Positions 35,314 to 46,968 of a stretch of DNA of 64,000 nt are shown piece after piece. The stretch's first letter is position 1. Every line of letters starts with the position of its first letter. Where the stretch lies: NCBI RefSeq assembly GCF_000226095.1, contig NC_016476.1:2294001-2358000 (forward strand), in the 5' to 3' direction. The stretch is from Thermothelomyces thermophilus ATCC 42464. Its lineage: Eukaryota > Ascomycota > Sordariomycetes > Sordariales > Chaetomiaceae. The position numbers were made by a program, and so were the translations under genes. The notes below the pieces were generated by a model. That model had not been told where the DNA came from. It saw only the letters and a list, made by a program, of their open reading frames with translations, and did not search any database.

Positions 35314-36682
35314 TCCTCAGCGGCTCGAATGCCACCAAAGAAGGAACAAGATCTCTCTGAGATGACCTTGAAAGAAAATAAGAAAGACAAAAAAGGAATA
35401 AAAACGGATCAATCCGAATAACCGGCACCCACCCACCCCCGGTTAACTACCCCGTTAGCCTGCCCGTAATTTTATCTTCTTTTTCTTTTCTTTTTTCTTT
35501 TCTTGTTTCCTTGACAATGGGCGCCCGGCAGCGGAGTGAAAGAGAGTCCAACAAAAGCGGCAGCAACTGCCCGCCGGCACAAGACGCAAGTATACACAGA
35601 AAGTCGCCGCCAATTGGCGGTGTTGTGGACGAGAAACACAGCTTCAGGGAGTCATGCAGCCCTCTGATAGGCCGCCTAATCTCCAAAAGGTAGAGAAAGT
35701 TGCTTGGGCTCTGCGGGGAGATGCAGAATCTCCGATGGTTGGCTGATTGGCCGATGGGGTCCGAGCGCCAGGGCCGGGAAAGGCAGCCGGGTTGTGACTT
35801 TGGGGGATCGAGCTGCAGTGTGGAGTGTGCAGCTTCCGAATGGCTTCAGAGATCGCGGAAACGCTGCAAACTCGACCGCGGGCGACGACCCAAAAAATAG
35901 GCAATAGAAACCCACGTGCGTCGATGCAGGCGATCAGCTTGGATAGATCAATTCAGCGGGCCTCGCTGAATCCGAATATGATGTTTGCGAAATGCAACAA
36001 GGGGGAAAATGGAGATGGTCGAGATGGGATTTGCACTCCACGAGCGAAAAAGTCGGTGGAAGTTGGGTGTGTTGGGAGGGGAAAAGAGGGAGGAAGAAAG
36101 AAGGAAAATTTGGGGTGCGAAGGGGCGAAGAGAAGAATGGGGATGGGCTCTGTTTTTGGCACTTGGATTATTTCGCAGCGGCCGAGGGAAAACCGGGGCT
36201 CTGGCCGCCTCAGACCGTCACGGACGCATGGGAAATTTTGGTCTGTAAAGAGGCGAATGAAAACACCAGAAAGCTCGCGGGCGGGCAAGCTCGACGGGCA
36301 TCGCCGAGGGAGCCCAGGAGGGTTGCAGGGCAGTGGGAGTGGAAGGGTGGAGAGAGGAGAACGGGGGCCCCAACCTCTGAACAGGGGAAACAAGAATCAC
36401 GACGAACAAACAACATCAACTGCCTAGGAGCCGCCGAACGGGATTGGGTCCTGAGCCAAGCGACGGCCGAGAAGGGAAATGGCATGGGAAACTGGGATCA
36501 GAGACGGACTAAAATGGACTTACGACCAAGCCGAAGGGCCTCTCTTCCTAGCTGTCAGCGGCGGGTCATCAGGTCGCGCGGTAATCTTATGTACAGTACG
36601 GTGCAGGAAAGCTAACGGAAGAACCAAGGCGCAAAAGAAGGGAAAGGGTGGAGGAGGGGGGAGCCGAGTGTCCATGGGATAC

Positions 36683-36699
36683 TCCGTACCAAGTACGGA
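36683..36699. repeat. Hairpin TCCGTAC-CAA-GTACGGA
   Basis: Perfect 7-bp arms with a 3-nt loop in the divergent promoter. The arms are the same as in the hairpin at 62286-62303. Confidence 0.85.
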
Positions 36700-37178
36700 T
36701 AGTCGTTCGTCAGCCGCGGATGCGAGTCGTGGATCCCTTCTGTCATCCGTCATCAGCGAACCATCCGACTGCAGAACAGGGCTGCACAAATCTTTTGCTG
36801 TTTTTCTTGGCATGCCCGGGAATCAATCTGTCGAGGGCATCTTTTTAAGGTATGACAGGGGTCTGGAAATGGGGACGTTCGTTCACGGCTTCGAGAGGGG
36901 TGGGTGGGGCGTCAAGCTTTCGAGCCGAGAATGGGGAAGAGGCTTGCCCGCCCGCCGCCGCAGGTGCAGGTGCAGGTGCTGCTGCACAGTCCACTGTTAC
37001 ACCACGAGGTACAGTACGTACCAGATACATCCCGCCGACAACCCCACCTCCGTTTCGAATCTGATGTGATTGGGGTGGTAGCGCTGCGTGACATGTCTGA
37101 GAAACTGCCTGTTCCACGGCGCCAAGAGAACAAAACAGCCGCGCTGCAGCAGGGGTGCGCTAGGCCCGGAGCACAGGG

Positions 37179-37189
37179 TTTTTTTTTTT

Positions 37190-37220
<31 letters not shown>

Positions 37221-37228
37221 TATTTTTT
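37179..37228. repeat. ATTTT pentanucleotide repeat with T run
   Basis: A run of T leads into five or six TTTTA units. Low-complexity DNA without other features. Confidence 0.85.
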
Positions 37229-37888
37229 GCACGCAGCCACACCACACTTCGGGACATTTGGTCGCTCTGTCGCAATTGCAGCCTGGGCAATAAGAGGAAG
37301 ACTCCCCGAAAAGCTAAAACTATACATCTTTCAAAAAACGATAGGCAAGCCTTTCTTGAAACCAAGCACCTATATACCTTTTTGATTCTTGGAGCTTGTA
37401 AAGTTTCAAGTATAGCCGTCTCATAAGTGTCTTTTGTTACCACTTTCAATGTACGGACGTATATTTAGTAAAATGAATAGTAGAGTTATTTAAAATGTTA
37501 GTTGATGCTCATCCCACCGTCTTCCCCACCCATTGTCAAAACAAACGGTGCATGTTTTGTTTTTGTGCACCTGCCTAGGTGTACTGTAATCCGTACAGTC
37601 CGTCTTGCAGCGTATTCTGTCATACTCTTTCGGCTTCGTCCGAATTCAGAGCTCAGCTTTCTGGAAGGATGCACGGACCTACCTGCAGCCTCTTCATGAT
37701 CGATGCGGATCTGCGGGACACTGTGCTCTTCCGTGCCCCATCGCCGATAAGATAACAAGGCAAGGATTCACCGAGAGCAACCTCTTCTATTCACTCCGAA
37801 CGTGACCGAAGGTGCAAGACAAAGCCGGAGCGTACGTGAGGCCCGACCTGGCAAACACACAGGAATCTATTGCAGTCAGAAAAGGAAA

Positions 37889-39253
37889 ATGGAGGTCACT
37901 TTGGATGTCCTCGACGTCAAGGAAAGAGAAACCAGCGACGCTACCCCGCCAAGTTTCCCTACCGCACCTGCACCATCGGCCACAGGCTTCCCCGCGCACA
38001 AGAAACGAGTGTCGGCTTTCAAGCAGCAGCGGCAAAAAAAGCCCGCCGGTGCTTCGCCTGCCTCTACGTCTGCCGACCGTTCTTCTAAGCCATCAGGCCA
38101 CGATGAAGCCCCCGCGAGGCATGCGACAACAACAACGGACGAGCGGCGAGCGATCGATGAGGAGAACAAGGCCGTCCTTGCCTCGATGTCGCCCGAGGAG
38201 ATTGCAGAGGCGCAAAAGGAGCTCTACAACGGGCTAGATCCCAAGCTCATCCAGATGTTGCTGAGGCGCGCGAATCTCGATGAGCCGTCCGGGCCATCTC
38301 CCTTTGACGCGCAGCCTCCCGAGCGCTCACAGGATCCTGGCTCGCCGCCGCCGCCTCCGCCAGCCAAGCCGCGACAAGCAACAGTCGAAGACGCGCCCGA
38401 GGAACCACCTGCCGCCGGTCCGAAATCGCCTCCCAGAGAAGAGCGCGATGACAAGCCAAAGAAAACCGTCACCTTCGACGAAGATGCGCCGCCGCCGATG
38501 CCCCCGCCCGACCTCTTTCCAGTGACGTCCGCGGCCCGGCCCAAGCCCGCGCCCGCCCACAAGCCCACGCCCGCCCACAAGCCCACGCCCGCCCACAAGC
38601 TGTCGGCAGATGTCCCCCACAACACCCACTTCCCGCGCCCGCCGGCCGTGCCCGACCTGGACCCGGCGGACCCGAACTTCCTCGAGACGATGCACAAAAA
38701 GTTCTTCCCCGACCTGCCCGCCGACCCGTCCAAGCTCGCGTGGATGGCGCCCGTCCCGACGCCCGACTCGCCCGCCGACCGCGAGTCGCCCTACTACCCC
38801 GGCCAGGACTCGCTCCCCGTCTCGGCCCTCCGCTTCGACTTCCGCGGCGCCCTGCTGCCCCCGCGCGTCAGCCGCCGCATCCCCGTCACCAAGGGCCTGC
38901 ACCACCACGGCGAGGCCCCCGAGGCCGCCGGCTACACCATCCCCGAGCTGGCGCGGCTCGCGCGCTCGGCCGTCCCCGCGCAGCGCTGCCTCGCGTACCA
39001 GACGCTCGGCAGGATCCTGTACCGGCTGGGCAAGGGGGAATTCGGGTCCGGCGCGGGCGGGAGGGACGGAGAGGAGGACGACCTCGCGTTCGCCCTCTGG
39101 CGCTGCTTCAAGGAGGGGAGAGTGATCGAGAGCTTAGAGCAGGAGGCCGGGCTGCCGGAAGGGAAGGGCCACATGAGCAGCAAGGCTTACGCGACCGAGG
39201 CCTTGTGGCTGTTTGAGAAGGGCGGGTGGAAAGAAAAGTGGCGAGGGTTGTAG
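37889..39253 (+). CDS. RBA50: RPAP1/Rba50-like RNA polymerase II assembly factor
   Basis: Single exon as modelled, 454 aa, starting at AAAATGG (MEVTLDVLDVKERE). The frame is open upstream to 37802 without another ATG, so a 5' exon may be missing. Seen: TGFPAHKKRVSAFKQQRQKK near residue 35; an RPAP1 N-terminal-like domain at about 90-132 (MSPEEIAEAQKELYNGLDPK); an 18-nt tandem repeat encoding PAHKPT units. WMAPVP follows, then an RPAP1 C-terminal-like domain at about 312-386 (SALRFDFRGALLPP, CLAYQTLGRILYRLGKGEFG). Known of the family: RPAP1/Rba50 binds Rpb3 and helps RNA polymerase II assembly and nuclear import. It lacks the long C-terminal extension of metazoan RPAP1, as expected for fungi. 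Confidence 0.9.
   Translation: MEVTLDVLDVKERETSDATPPSFPTAPAPSATGFPAHKKRVSAFKQQRQKKPAGASPASTSADRSSKPSGHDEAPARHATTTTDERRAIDEENKAVLASMSPEEIAEAQKELYNGLDPKLIQMLLRRANLDEPSGPSPFDAQPPERSQDPGSPPPPPPAKPRQATVEDAPEEPPAAGPKSPPREERDDKPKKTVTFDEDAPPPMPPPDLFPVTSAARPKPAPAHKPTPAHKPTPAHKLSADVPHNTHFPRPPAVPDLDPADPNFLETMHKKFFPDLPADPSKLAWMAPVPTPDSPADRESPYYPGQDSLPVSALRFDFRGALLPPRVSRRIPVTKGLHHHGEAPEAAGYTIPELARLARSAVPAQRCLAYQTLGRILYRLGKGEFGSGAGGRDGEEDDLAFALWRCFKEGRVIESLEQEAGLPEGKGHMSSKAYATEALWLFEKGGWKEKWRGL
38540..38605 (+). repeat. 18-bp coding tandem repeat (PAHKPT units)
   Basis: Three near-identical GCCCACAAGCCCACGCCC-type units inside the RPAP1-like gene, keeping frame and encoding PAHKPTPAHKPTPAHK. Confidence 0.85.
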
Positions 39254-39801
39254 TCAAGGAAGATAGAGAGCAGAGAACAGGACATGAGCATTTTCATGAC
39301 GACATACAACCCAGCCAGCCCATCATCAGAAATCCCAGTCTCTATCCAGCCTCGTCTTCCCCCGTCTTTCCGCCCCTTTCATGGAGAAAACCAACCTCTC
39401 AGACCAAGAAGACGAAACAAAAAAAACCACCCAGATTCAATACGTTACCCAGCAGAGACGCATATCCTTCCTAACAAGCGACCCAAAGCAACCCCTTCCT
39501 AGCCCGAAACGCAAAACAGACAGACACACAGCGAGCAATTACCCCGGACGACGGATCGACGCAGGAGTAAGAGGATGATGCTAAATAGAGAACCCTCAAT
39601 ATTAACACGACTGCCAACACCATGGGCGGGTGGGGGGTAGGAAGGGGGGGGGAAACAAAACACCAAAACTCAAAAATTGCTTGTGTCATCATGGCATCCA
39701 CATCTGTCTCTTCCATTGCCTGCCCACTTACCAAAGGCCCGACAGGTCTTGTTACAGATGGAAGGAAGACGGGAAGGATCCTTTGTGTGTATTCTTCATG
39801 C
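39254..39801. other. Convergent spacer between RPAP1-like gene and SMC4
   Basis: Facing 3' UTRs. No RNA gene or coding signal beyond chance open frames. Confidence 0.55.
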
Positions 39802-39846
39802 TCATCTCGGGCGATGCGGAAGAAGGATTGAAGGACGAACCTGTTG

Positions 39847-39891
<45 letters not shown>

Positions 39892-42800
39892 TTGTTGTCC
39901 CCTCGCCTGCTGTCCATGTCCGGGCTGGTTCCGACCCTTGATGTAATCACGGTTCTCGATCGTCACGCTCTTGGTCATGTGGTTGACCTTGTACACGCCG
40001 ACGAGACGGGAGGCCAACTCGAACATGTTGTTGCGCAGCGAGATGACGATGAACTGGGCGTTCTTGGTGCGCTCCTTGATGTAGTTGGCCACGATGGATA
40101 CCTTTCGGTAGGGGCATGTCAGAATCTAATCATACCAATGCGCCGGGGAAAGAAGGGGAGGCGGCCGAGCCGAGTGACTCACATTCCTGAAATCCAACGC
40201 AGCATCGATCTCGTCCATGACGTACAGCGGCGTCGGCTTGTAGTGGTGCAGGGCGAACACTAGCGCGAGAGAGCTCAGCGTCTTCTCGCCACCGGACAGG
40301 TTGCTGATGTTCTTCCATGACTTCTTGGGCGGCATGACGCTGAACAGGATTCCCTCGCTGAAGGGATCGAGCGAGTCCACCAGCTCCAGTTCGGCGTTGC
40401 CGCCCATGGTGATCATCTGGTACATTTCCTTGAGCCGCAACGAGATGGTGCTGAAGCCTTCCATAAAGCCCTCGAGGCGTAACCTGCGGAGGTCGTCGCA
40501 GCGCTTCTTGGCTGCGTCGCGCTGGGCGACGGCGCTGGCAAGGTCTGAGGACCGAGCGGCGTGTTCTTCTACGCGGCGGCGGTATTCGGCAAGCACACCC
40601 AAGTCGACGTTGACATTCTGCGTCTTCTCCTCAAGCGCCGCAATCTCACCCAGGAGGGTCTTCTTATCCATGTCCGCAAGCTCGTCCTTGCTGTAACGCG
40701 GCAGCTCAAGCGGTGCCTTCCGGCGCTGCTCGTGGGCCGGCTGGGTCATGGTCGCATCTCCATCCTCATCCACATCCTCCTCGGCCTCGGCCTCGACTTC
40801 CGATTGCGCCGATGCGTCCTCCATTTCGACATCCTCATCGTCCTGCCGGGGGGTCTGCCGAGATTCAGGCCGTGCAGGAGCGGCGGAGTTAGTCGTCCCC
40901 GATTCTAGGTCGGCAATGTTCTGGAGCGAAAGCTTTGAGAGTTTTTCCTCCCAGTGGTACCGCTTCCGCTGGTTGTCCGCAAGGATCTTTTGGCTTTCCT
41001 CCAGCTTGTTACGCATCTCGATTTCCGCCGCCCGGGTCTCGTTCAGTTCGGCCGTCTTCTCGTCAAGCTCGGCCTTCATCTTGGCAAGCTCTCGCTTCTT
41101 AGTTGCCAGCGCTTCCTTGGCCTCTTCGACCCTCGTCTTGAAGTCCTCCGCCTTGTCTCCCTGGTTCTGAATCTCTTCTTCGAGCCTCTCGGAATCCCGA
41201 GTGGCAGCTTCAAGCTCCTTGGTCGCCCTGGCATGGTCCTTCCTGAGCTTGACTAGCTGCTTCTCCGCTTTGGCCTTGCGGACCTCGGCATTGGAGACCT
41301 CCTCATTATGCGACGCGATTTCCTCCTTCAGCGCATCAACCGTGGCTCTCTTGGCCCGGAGTTTCTCACCACCAATTTCCATGATCTTGTCTTGGAGGGC
41401 CTTGATCTCCTCCTCGACGCTCGAGGTTTCCTCATTGAGCTTCTCGATATCTCTGTTCAGCTTGGCGACTTCCTTCTCGAGAACGACGATGCGACTATCG
41501 TCGGTCTTGGACGGCTGGTGTTCTTTGGCGAGTTCCTTAACCCTGCGCTGGGCATCAGCCAGCTTCCTTGCCGAGCTTTCCACCTCGAGATTGATCTTTT
41601 GCATCTTGGTATCGAGTTCCGGGATCTGCTCCTTGAGGGTCCGTATCCTAGCCTCGAGCTCTCGCTGGCGCTCCTGAAACTCGTGGAATGCTTGCTCCAG
41701 CTCATCACGGTCTGCCTCAAACTTTGCGACCTGCTCCTTGCTGGTGCCGGAGACGAGCTTTGACGACATGAGGCCCTTCTTGACGGTGTTGCCGCCACCG
41801 GACATAGTACCAGACTTGTCGATCAGTTCTCCGGCCAAGGTGACCACGCGCCATCTCCTGGCGCCGTAGGCGATGCGGTTCGCCTGGGCCAGGTCCTGAG
41901 CCACGAGCGTATCTTGGAGGGCGTGGTAGAAGGCTGGGCGGAACTTTTCGTCCTTGGGCTTCACGAGATCAAACAGGCGTGGTGCGTTTTCCGGGGTCTG
42001 GATCGGGGATAGGTCGCGCGCTCTCAGCTTGTCCAGACAGATGAAGTTACCACGGCCGAGGTTGGTCTTCCTGAGATACTCGATGCATTGCTGGCCCGCC
42101 TCCACGGTGTCCGTGACGAAGTTGTCAAGCGCAGGGCAGGCTGTTGAGATGGCAACGTCGTACATCGGATCGATGGTACCTAGGTTGCCGAGGCGGCCGT
42201 GGAACCCGTCGATCCGGCCCGACTCCTTCATGCGCATCAGAGCAGTGAGAACGTTGCCCTGCGTCTGGGTAGCGGCGAGATTCGACCGGGCTTCGTCGGC
42301 CTTTTGCCGGGCGTTGGAGAGCTGCGCGCGCAGCTTGGGCTCCTCCTGCGCGAGCTTCTCCAACTCGGCGACCGCCCTCCTACCCTCCTTCTGCAGAGCC
42401 GCCTTCTCGGCCTGGCACTGCTTCAGCTCCTCCGCCTTTGCTGCCTGGCTCTCCTCGATGGCGGCAATCTTGGCCTGCATCTCCTCGAGGGCGACGGCGC
42501 CGGCGTTGGCCTTCTCTCGCAGAATGGCCATCTCGCTCTCGGCGACGGCGATCGCGGATTGCTTTTGGTTGATCTTTTCCTTCCAAGGCTCCAGCGACTT
42601 CTGCTTTGCGGCAATCTGGTCGGAAAGATGCTGCGTCTTGCCCTTCAGGTTGTCGCGAATGACGGCGAGCTCGGCCTCCTCCTCCTTGACGCGCTGCTCG
42701 AGCGCCGCAATCTCCTCCGCACGGGTCTCGATCTCGTTGGCGCACTGCTCGATCGTCTGCTCGGCTTCAAAGGCGGAACCCTCGGCATTTGCGATGGTCT

Positions 42801-44499
42801 TCTCCAGCTTCTTCCGCTTGTCCGCGAGGAACTTCCGCTTCTCGTCAAACTTGACGCGTTCTTGATCGAACTTGGTCATCTCCTTGATCAGGCCCTGCGT
42901 CTCCTTCTCTTGTGCCTCATACTCCCTGCTGCCCTTCGAGTAGCTCTTCTCCAGCTGCTTGATGATCTGCTCGCTGCCGTGGTGCTTCTCAAGCTCGGCA
43001 TCGAGTTCGGCTTGCATCTGCCCAATCGCCTCCTCCGTGACGGCAATGTTGTCGTCGCATTCGGAGATATAGAGCTGGTATAAGGCAGACTGCTTCATGA
43101 CAAGCTCGTTCTCGTCACGGATGTACGCCAACGCCTTTTCCTTCTTGTCCTCGAGGCTATTCTTCTCCTTTTCCACGTGCTGGACGCGGCCGCTCTTTTC
43201 CACGCAGACCTCGTTGAGGGTCTCCACCTCCGCAGCAGCCTCCTCAATAGGCGTCTTGTACTTGGATGTGCCGATAATGTCCTCCAGGTACTCGAGCAGG
43301 CCATCTTCATGTTCATTGGCGGCCTTTGGCTTCATCTGGGCAATAGACTCGACCTCGCCCTGGAGGATCAAGAAGCGTTTGTGGTCGAGATCCACCCCGC
43401 GGTCGCGGAGCAGTTGCGTGACGGTCGTGAAGTTGGAAGTCTTGCCGTTGATGTAGTACTGGCTCGAGTTGTTCTTGAACGCCTTGCGCGAGATGACCAG
43501 TTCAGAGTTTGGAATGACATCGTGGCCTCCTCCGGGCCGATCGAGGACTTCGCAGAAGTGCACGGCAACCTCGCAGTGGTCCAGGTTGGGGTACTGTGCA
43601 GAGTTGTGGATTAGGGCCGAGATCTTGCCCTGCCTCATCTTGCTGGCTCGGAAGCCAAAGACGAAAAGCAAGGAGTCGATGACGTTGGACTTGCCAGAGC
43701 CGTTGGGCCCGACCACGGAGGAGAAGGAAGCGTGAAAAGGTCCCACTTCCTGTCTGCCGGCATAGCTCTTGAAGTTGGTGAGGACGAGGTAGGTGATGAC
43801 AATGCGGGGTTTCGGCCCAGTCTCCTCGACGGTAGGAATAGTCATGGTGCGCGACTTCAGCATAATGTCCATGGGCTTCTCAAGGATGGTGTCCATGGCC
43901 TTGATGGGCTTGGCGGCCGCCAGAACGGTTTCGTCTTCTTGGCGGCGCTGTTCGTTGGTTGCGGAGGCTGTGATGTCGGCAAAGGGAACACTATGGAGGT
44001 TTGCCGGGGACACGGATAGCTTCGGGGAGGCCTTTGGCGGTTGCAGCTCGGGGGTAGCCGACTTGGAAGCGCGGGGCGCCACGCTGCTCCGCCTGCCCTG
44101 GGTTGGCCGTTTGGCCGGGGCATCTTCCTCTTCGTCGGGCGCTGCAGCGGTTGTTGTCGTTGTGGTTGATGTTGTCGTTGCTGTTGATACTGTTGTCACC
44201 GCTGTCTGGTCGGGGTCAAACACTTCGCTGGGTTCAACGACGGAGGGGGCCGGTGTGGCGCTCTTCTTGGGCGGACGGCCACGGCGCTTGGGTGCAGGTG
44301 GTGGTGCCTGCGGGGGTGTTGGCGCCGGTGCCTCTGTTCTCTTCCGGCCGGATGTGGTGCGACGGGGGCCGGCAGCGGGCGCCGGCGTAAAGTCGTCACC
44401 GCTGTCGTCGGCTACTTGGGGCGCGTCGGGCATATCTTCGTCTGAGGACTCGACGATGGCGGTGCGCCGGGTGGCCCGCCGTGACGGTCGCGTCGACAT
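39802..44499 (-). CDS. SMC4: Smc4, condensin core ATPase, 2 exons
   Basis: Exons 44499..40183 and 40101..39802 are joined in phase 0 by an 81-nt intron (GTGAGT donor, TCTGAC branch, AAG acceptor), giving 1538 aa. Seen: an N-terminal disordered extension with an AT-hook-like KRRGRPPKK (71-79); Walker A GPNGSGKS (264-271); a long coiled coil; a hinge containing IDGFHGRLGNLGTIDPMYD and CPALDNFVTDTVEAGQQCI; a second coiled coil interrupted by an acidic insert. The signature LSGGEKTLSSLAL starts at 1401 and Walker B/D-loop LYVMDEIDAALDFRN precedes the splice. Exon 2 supplies VSIVANYIKERT and NHMTKSVTIENRDYIKG, then a Gln-rich tail. Known role: Smc2-Smc4 heterodimer of condensin for mitotic chromosome compaction. 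Confidence 0.97.
39841..39898 (-). repeat. CAG/CAA repeat encoding poly-Gln at the Smc4 C-terminus
   Basis: About 19 consecutive Gln codons, mostly CAG with CAA at both ends, followed by VRPSILLPHRPR and the stop. Confidence 0.9.
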
Positions 44500-45049
44500 G
44501 ACTGCGGGAGGCGGGGATATCTGGAGGAAAAAGAAAAAGGGTAGTAGTGCAAAAAAAATAAAAAGAAAATGGGTACGTTACCGAATGAATGAATAAAAAA
44601 AGGTCGGACAATTGCGACCGCGCAACGTTTGTGAATCGCGCGGTCTCCAAATGGCAGGCGCGGAAAAAGGGATGCCGGTCGCTGCGTGCCCCGCTGCTGT
44701 GTTGACATTTGGCTGCGGTGATTGTAAACAACCAGCCACAACCTACGCCACACCGTTCGACCCCTCAACGCAGTGCGGCGCGCCTCGGTATTTGCATTCT
44801 TGTAATACCTGATCCGTATGCTGTACGGATTACTGCGTAGGCCAACACAGTTGTTCCAGTTATACGAATAACTAGCTAACCAAAAGGGTCGCAATCTTAT
44901 CATTCAGCTGGCATCAATTGGAAAGCACACATAAAGTATCATTAGTAGCAGTGTACTGCACACCCCAAGCCCGAGAACCTGGGAGCGGCCCCAACTTTCC
45001 CTCAACAGCTGCTCCTCGAGGCACCTAATCCCTCAGCCAACAAACAAAT
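44500..45049. promoter_or_regulatory. 550-bp divergent promoter shared by SMC4 and ELYS
   Basis: The start codons of SMC4 (-) and ELYS (+) are only 550 bp apart. The hairpin at 44812-44830 sits near the middle. Confidence 0.7.
44812..44830. repeat. Hairpin ATCCGTA-TGCTG-TACGGAT
   Basis: Perfect 7-bp arms with a 5-nt loop, followed by TACTGCGTAGG. The arms overlap in sequence with those of the other CCGTA/TACGG hairpins in the window. Confidence 0.85.
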
Positions 45050-46122
45050 ATGCTAGACTTCACCCAATTTTCCGCGGCGTTTCCGACCGACGGCCCCAAG
45101 CCGTACGACCAGAATGGCATCCGGGAAATCGAGACCTTCCGCAAGTCGTTCGGCGGCGTCTTGTTTATCGATCGCGTCCTGAAGGCTCTAGGGCTCGGCG
45201 ACAGTAAGTGCGCATTTTTCTTCCCCCCCCCCCCCCCCTTTCCTTCCGCATCCCCGCTCTGTTGTCCCCGCCTCCCCCACTGACGGGAGAGCTTTTACCT
45301 ATAGCAGGCAAGGTGTACCCCCCCAAAGGCGATAGCGGCCTCCGGGCGCTGCACCAGCAGATCTGCGCCACCAAGGTTTCGCCGCACGCCAAGCTGTCCG
45401 TCTTCTACTACCTCCTCCTCGACTACGACGAGCTGCGGGGCGCGCGCTCCAACCTGGCCGAGGCGCTGGCCGAGGAGTCCGGGCTGCCGACCAACTACCA
45501 GCTCCTCATGCGGGGGCTGTGGCACATGGACCGCAAGGAGTTCAAGTTCGCGCTCGAGAACCTGGCGCACCCGTCGCTGCCCGCCGAGTTCGCCGACGAC
45601 ATCGTCACCGTACTGGTCCGTCACGCCAAGGCGGCGGCGGCGGCCCCCCAGAGCGACGGCGACGGCGACGACGACGACAACAACAACAACAACGACGACG
45701 ACTACAGCCTGGCGCTGGCCTACTACCACGCGGCGCAGCCCGTGCTGCAGACGTCGGAGGCGCTCGAGCTCCTCTTCGGCGCGCTCGCACGCACCAGCGT
45801 CTCCGAGGCCCTCTACTTCTCGCGCCGGTTCCCCGACCACGCGCGCCAGCAGCTGTTCGAGAAGCTGGTGGCCTCGGTGCTGGACCAGGCCGCCGACGCC
45901 GCCGGCGCGCGCGGCAGGGAGCTGGCCAGCCTGCCGCTGACGGGCGCCGAGGAGAAGTGGTTCCACGACTACATCGCCGTCGGCGACGGCCGGAAATCTA
46001 AGAATGCCAAGACCGTCGCCCAGATGAGGCAGCTCGTCACGGGGAGGCATCGCGGCCCGATCCCGGCGGGCGGCCTGGGCGGCCTGGGCGGCCAGGGCGC
46101 GGCTGTCCGAGCAGCCCGGTAG
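45050..46122 (+). CDS. ELYS: ELYS-like nuclear pore assembly protein, 2 exons
   Basis: Exons 45050..45203 and 45308..46122 give 322 aa; the splice restores LGLGDSKVYPPK. Seen: the N-terminal [12 protein letters not shown] and a Tyr-Asp/Arg-Glu-Ile segment, then [19 protein letters not shown] and [43 protein letters not shown] follows, and [20 protein letters not shown] after an Asp/Asn-rich insert. This pattern matches the small ELYS domain proteins of filamentous fungi (CtElys-like, S. pombe Ely5). These lack the beta-propeller and AT-hook parts of vertebrate ELYS and associate with the Nup107/Nup120 Y-complex. Epsilon-COP was considered because of length and helical content but fits less well. 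The intron carries a run of 16 C. The tail is Gly-rich. Confidence 0.85.
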
Positions 46123-46440
46123 ACACCTAGGCTGAGAGAACGCGATCGTGGTTCTGGTGGTTTCCAATTATGCGTGCACCTGTACTATTAATAAAAAAAA
46201 GACGTGGGAACGGACGGCGGCATAGCGAACGGCGTTAGGGCGTTTTCTACCAATTACCGTGTTACGGAACTGGCAACCTACCTGCCTCTTACCTTCTTTT
46301 TTTTCTTCTTTTCTTCTTCTTTTTTTTTTAATGTCGTAGGCTTCATCAGACCTAAAAAGCACCAAGTCGGAAACGTGTCTCACGATATGTTGCTGCGGTA
46401 TCGCCATCGGTTGTAGAAGTCTTTTACAGGGCAGGTGGCC

Positions 46441-46471
<31 letters not shown>

Positions 46472-46968
46472 GGGTGGGGGGGGGGTGGGGGTGTGGGGGG
46501 AGGGACACATGTTGGTATTGTACATACATACAGGCTCATATGTGTTTCCCGACGTGTGTTCTAGGCGCCGGTCTCGACAGGAGTGATGACACCTGGATGG
46601 ATATACACCTTCGCCATACACATGGCAGAGAGGTCTGCAGAGTACCAGCATAGGCACCCGACACTGATGAGAGTAAGTCTCGATCTTTCGAGCGTCGAAT
46701 TCATCTTCAGAACGGCCGCGTAGCTGCCAAAGGAATAAAACCATGGTTATAATCGATATTTAAAATTCGCGCCTTGCTCGCCTTTCCATCGTTGTACATA
46801 TATCTGATCTATGCCGCAGACAAAAAAAGCACCGACAAGAGGCAAGCTCGCCGCTTTGGGTCAATAGGACAACAACAGATCAAACCAACGGGAACAAGCT
46901 CAAAACAGAGTTTTAAGATCTCGGCATCTTCTCTTTCTTGTTCCGGGGTACGCTCTTCTTCCTTCTCC
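46123..46968. other. Convergent spacer with poly-T/poly-G tract
   Basis: Facing 3' UTRs of ELYS and the proline-rich gene. It includes 29 T at 46443-46471 followed by a G-rich stretch to about 46504. No gene is seen. Confidence 0.55.
46443..46504. repeat. Poly-T (29) followed by G-rich low complexity
   Basis: Homopolymer of 29 T at 46443-46471, then GGGTGGGGGG-type sequence. Confidence 0.9.

Larger units (their letters stand above)
35314..37888. promoter_or_regulatory. 2.6-kb divergent region between HPC2 and the RPAP1-like gene
   Basis: Must contain both promoters. It includes a pyrimidine run near 35468-35510, the hairpin at 36683-36699, an ATTTT pentanucleotide repeat at 37179-37228 and a TACTGTAATCCGTACAGTC motif near 37582-37600. 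Open frames at 35825-36615 have no family features. An acceptor-like ATTGCAG at about 37869-37875 hints at a 5' exon or leader intron of the RPAP1-like gene. Confidence 0.5.

Noticed and set aside
35825-36615. Open frames of about 200 aa in the HPC2/RPAP1-like promoter
   Set aside because: Arg/Gly/Trp-rich translations without conserved-looking blocks, in a region expected to be regulatory.
45050-46122. Epsilon-COP (Sec28) as the identity of this gene
   Set aside because: The length is similar, but the N-terminal and [12 protein letters not shown] patterns match ELYS-domain proteins and no TPR pattern of epsilon-COP is seen.
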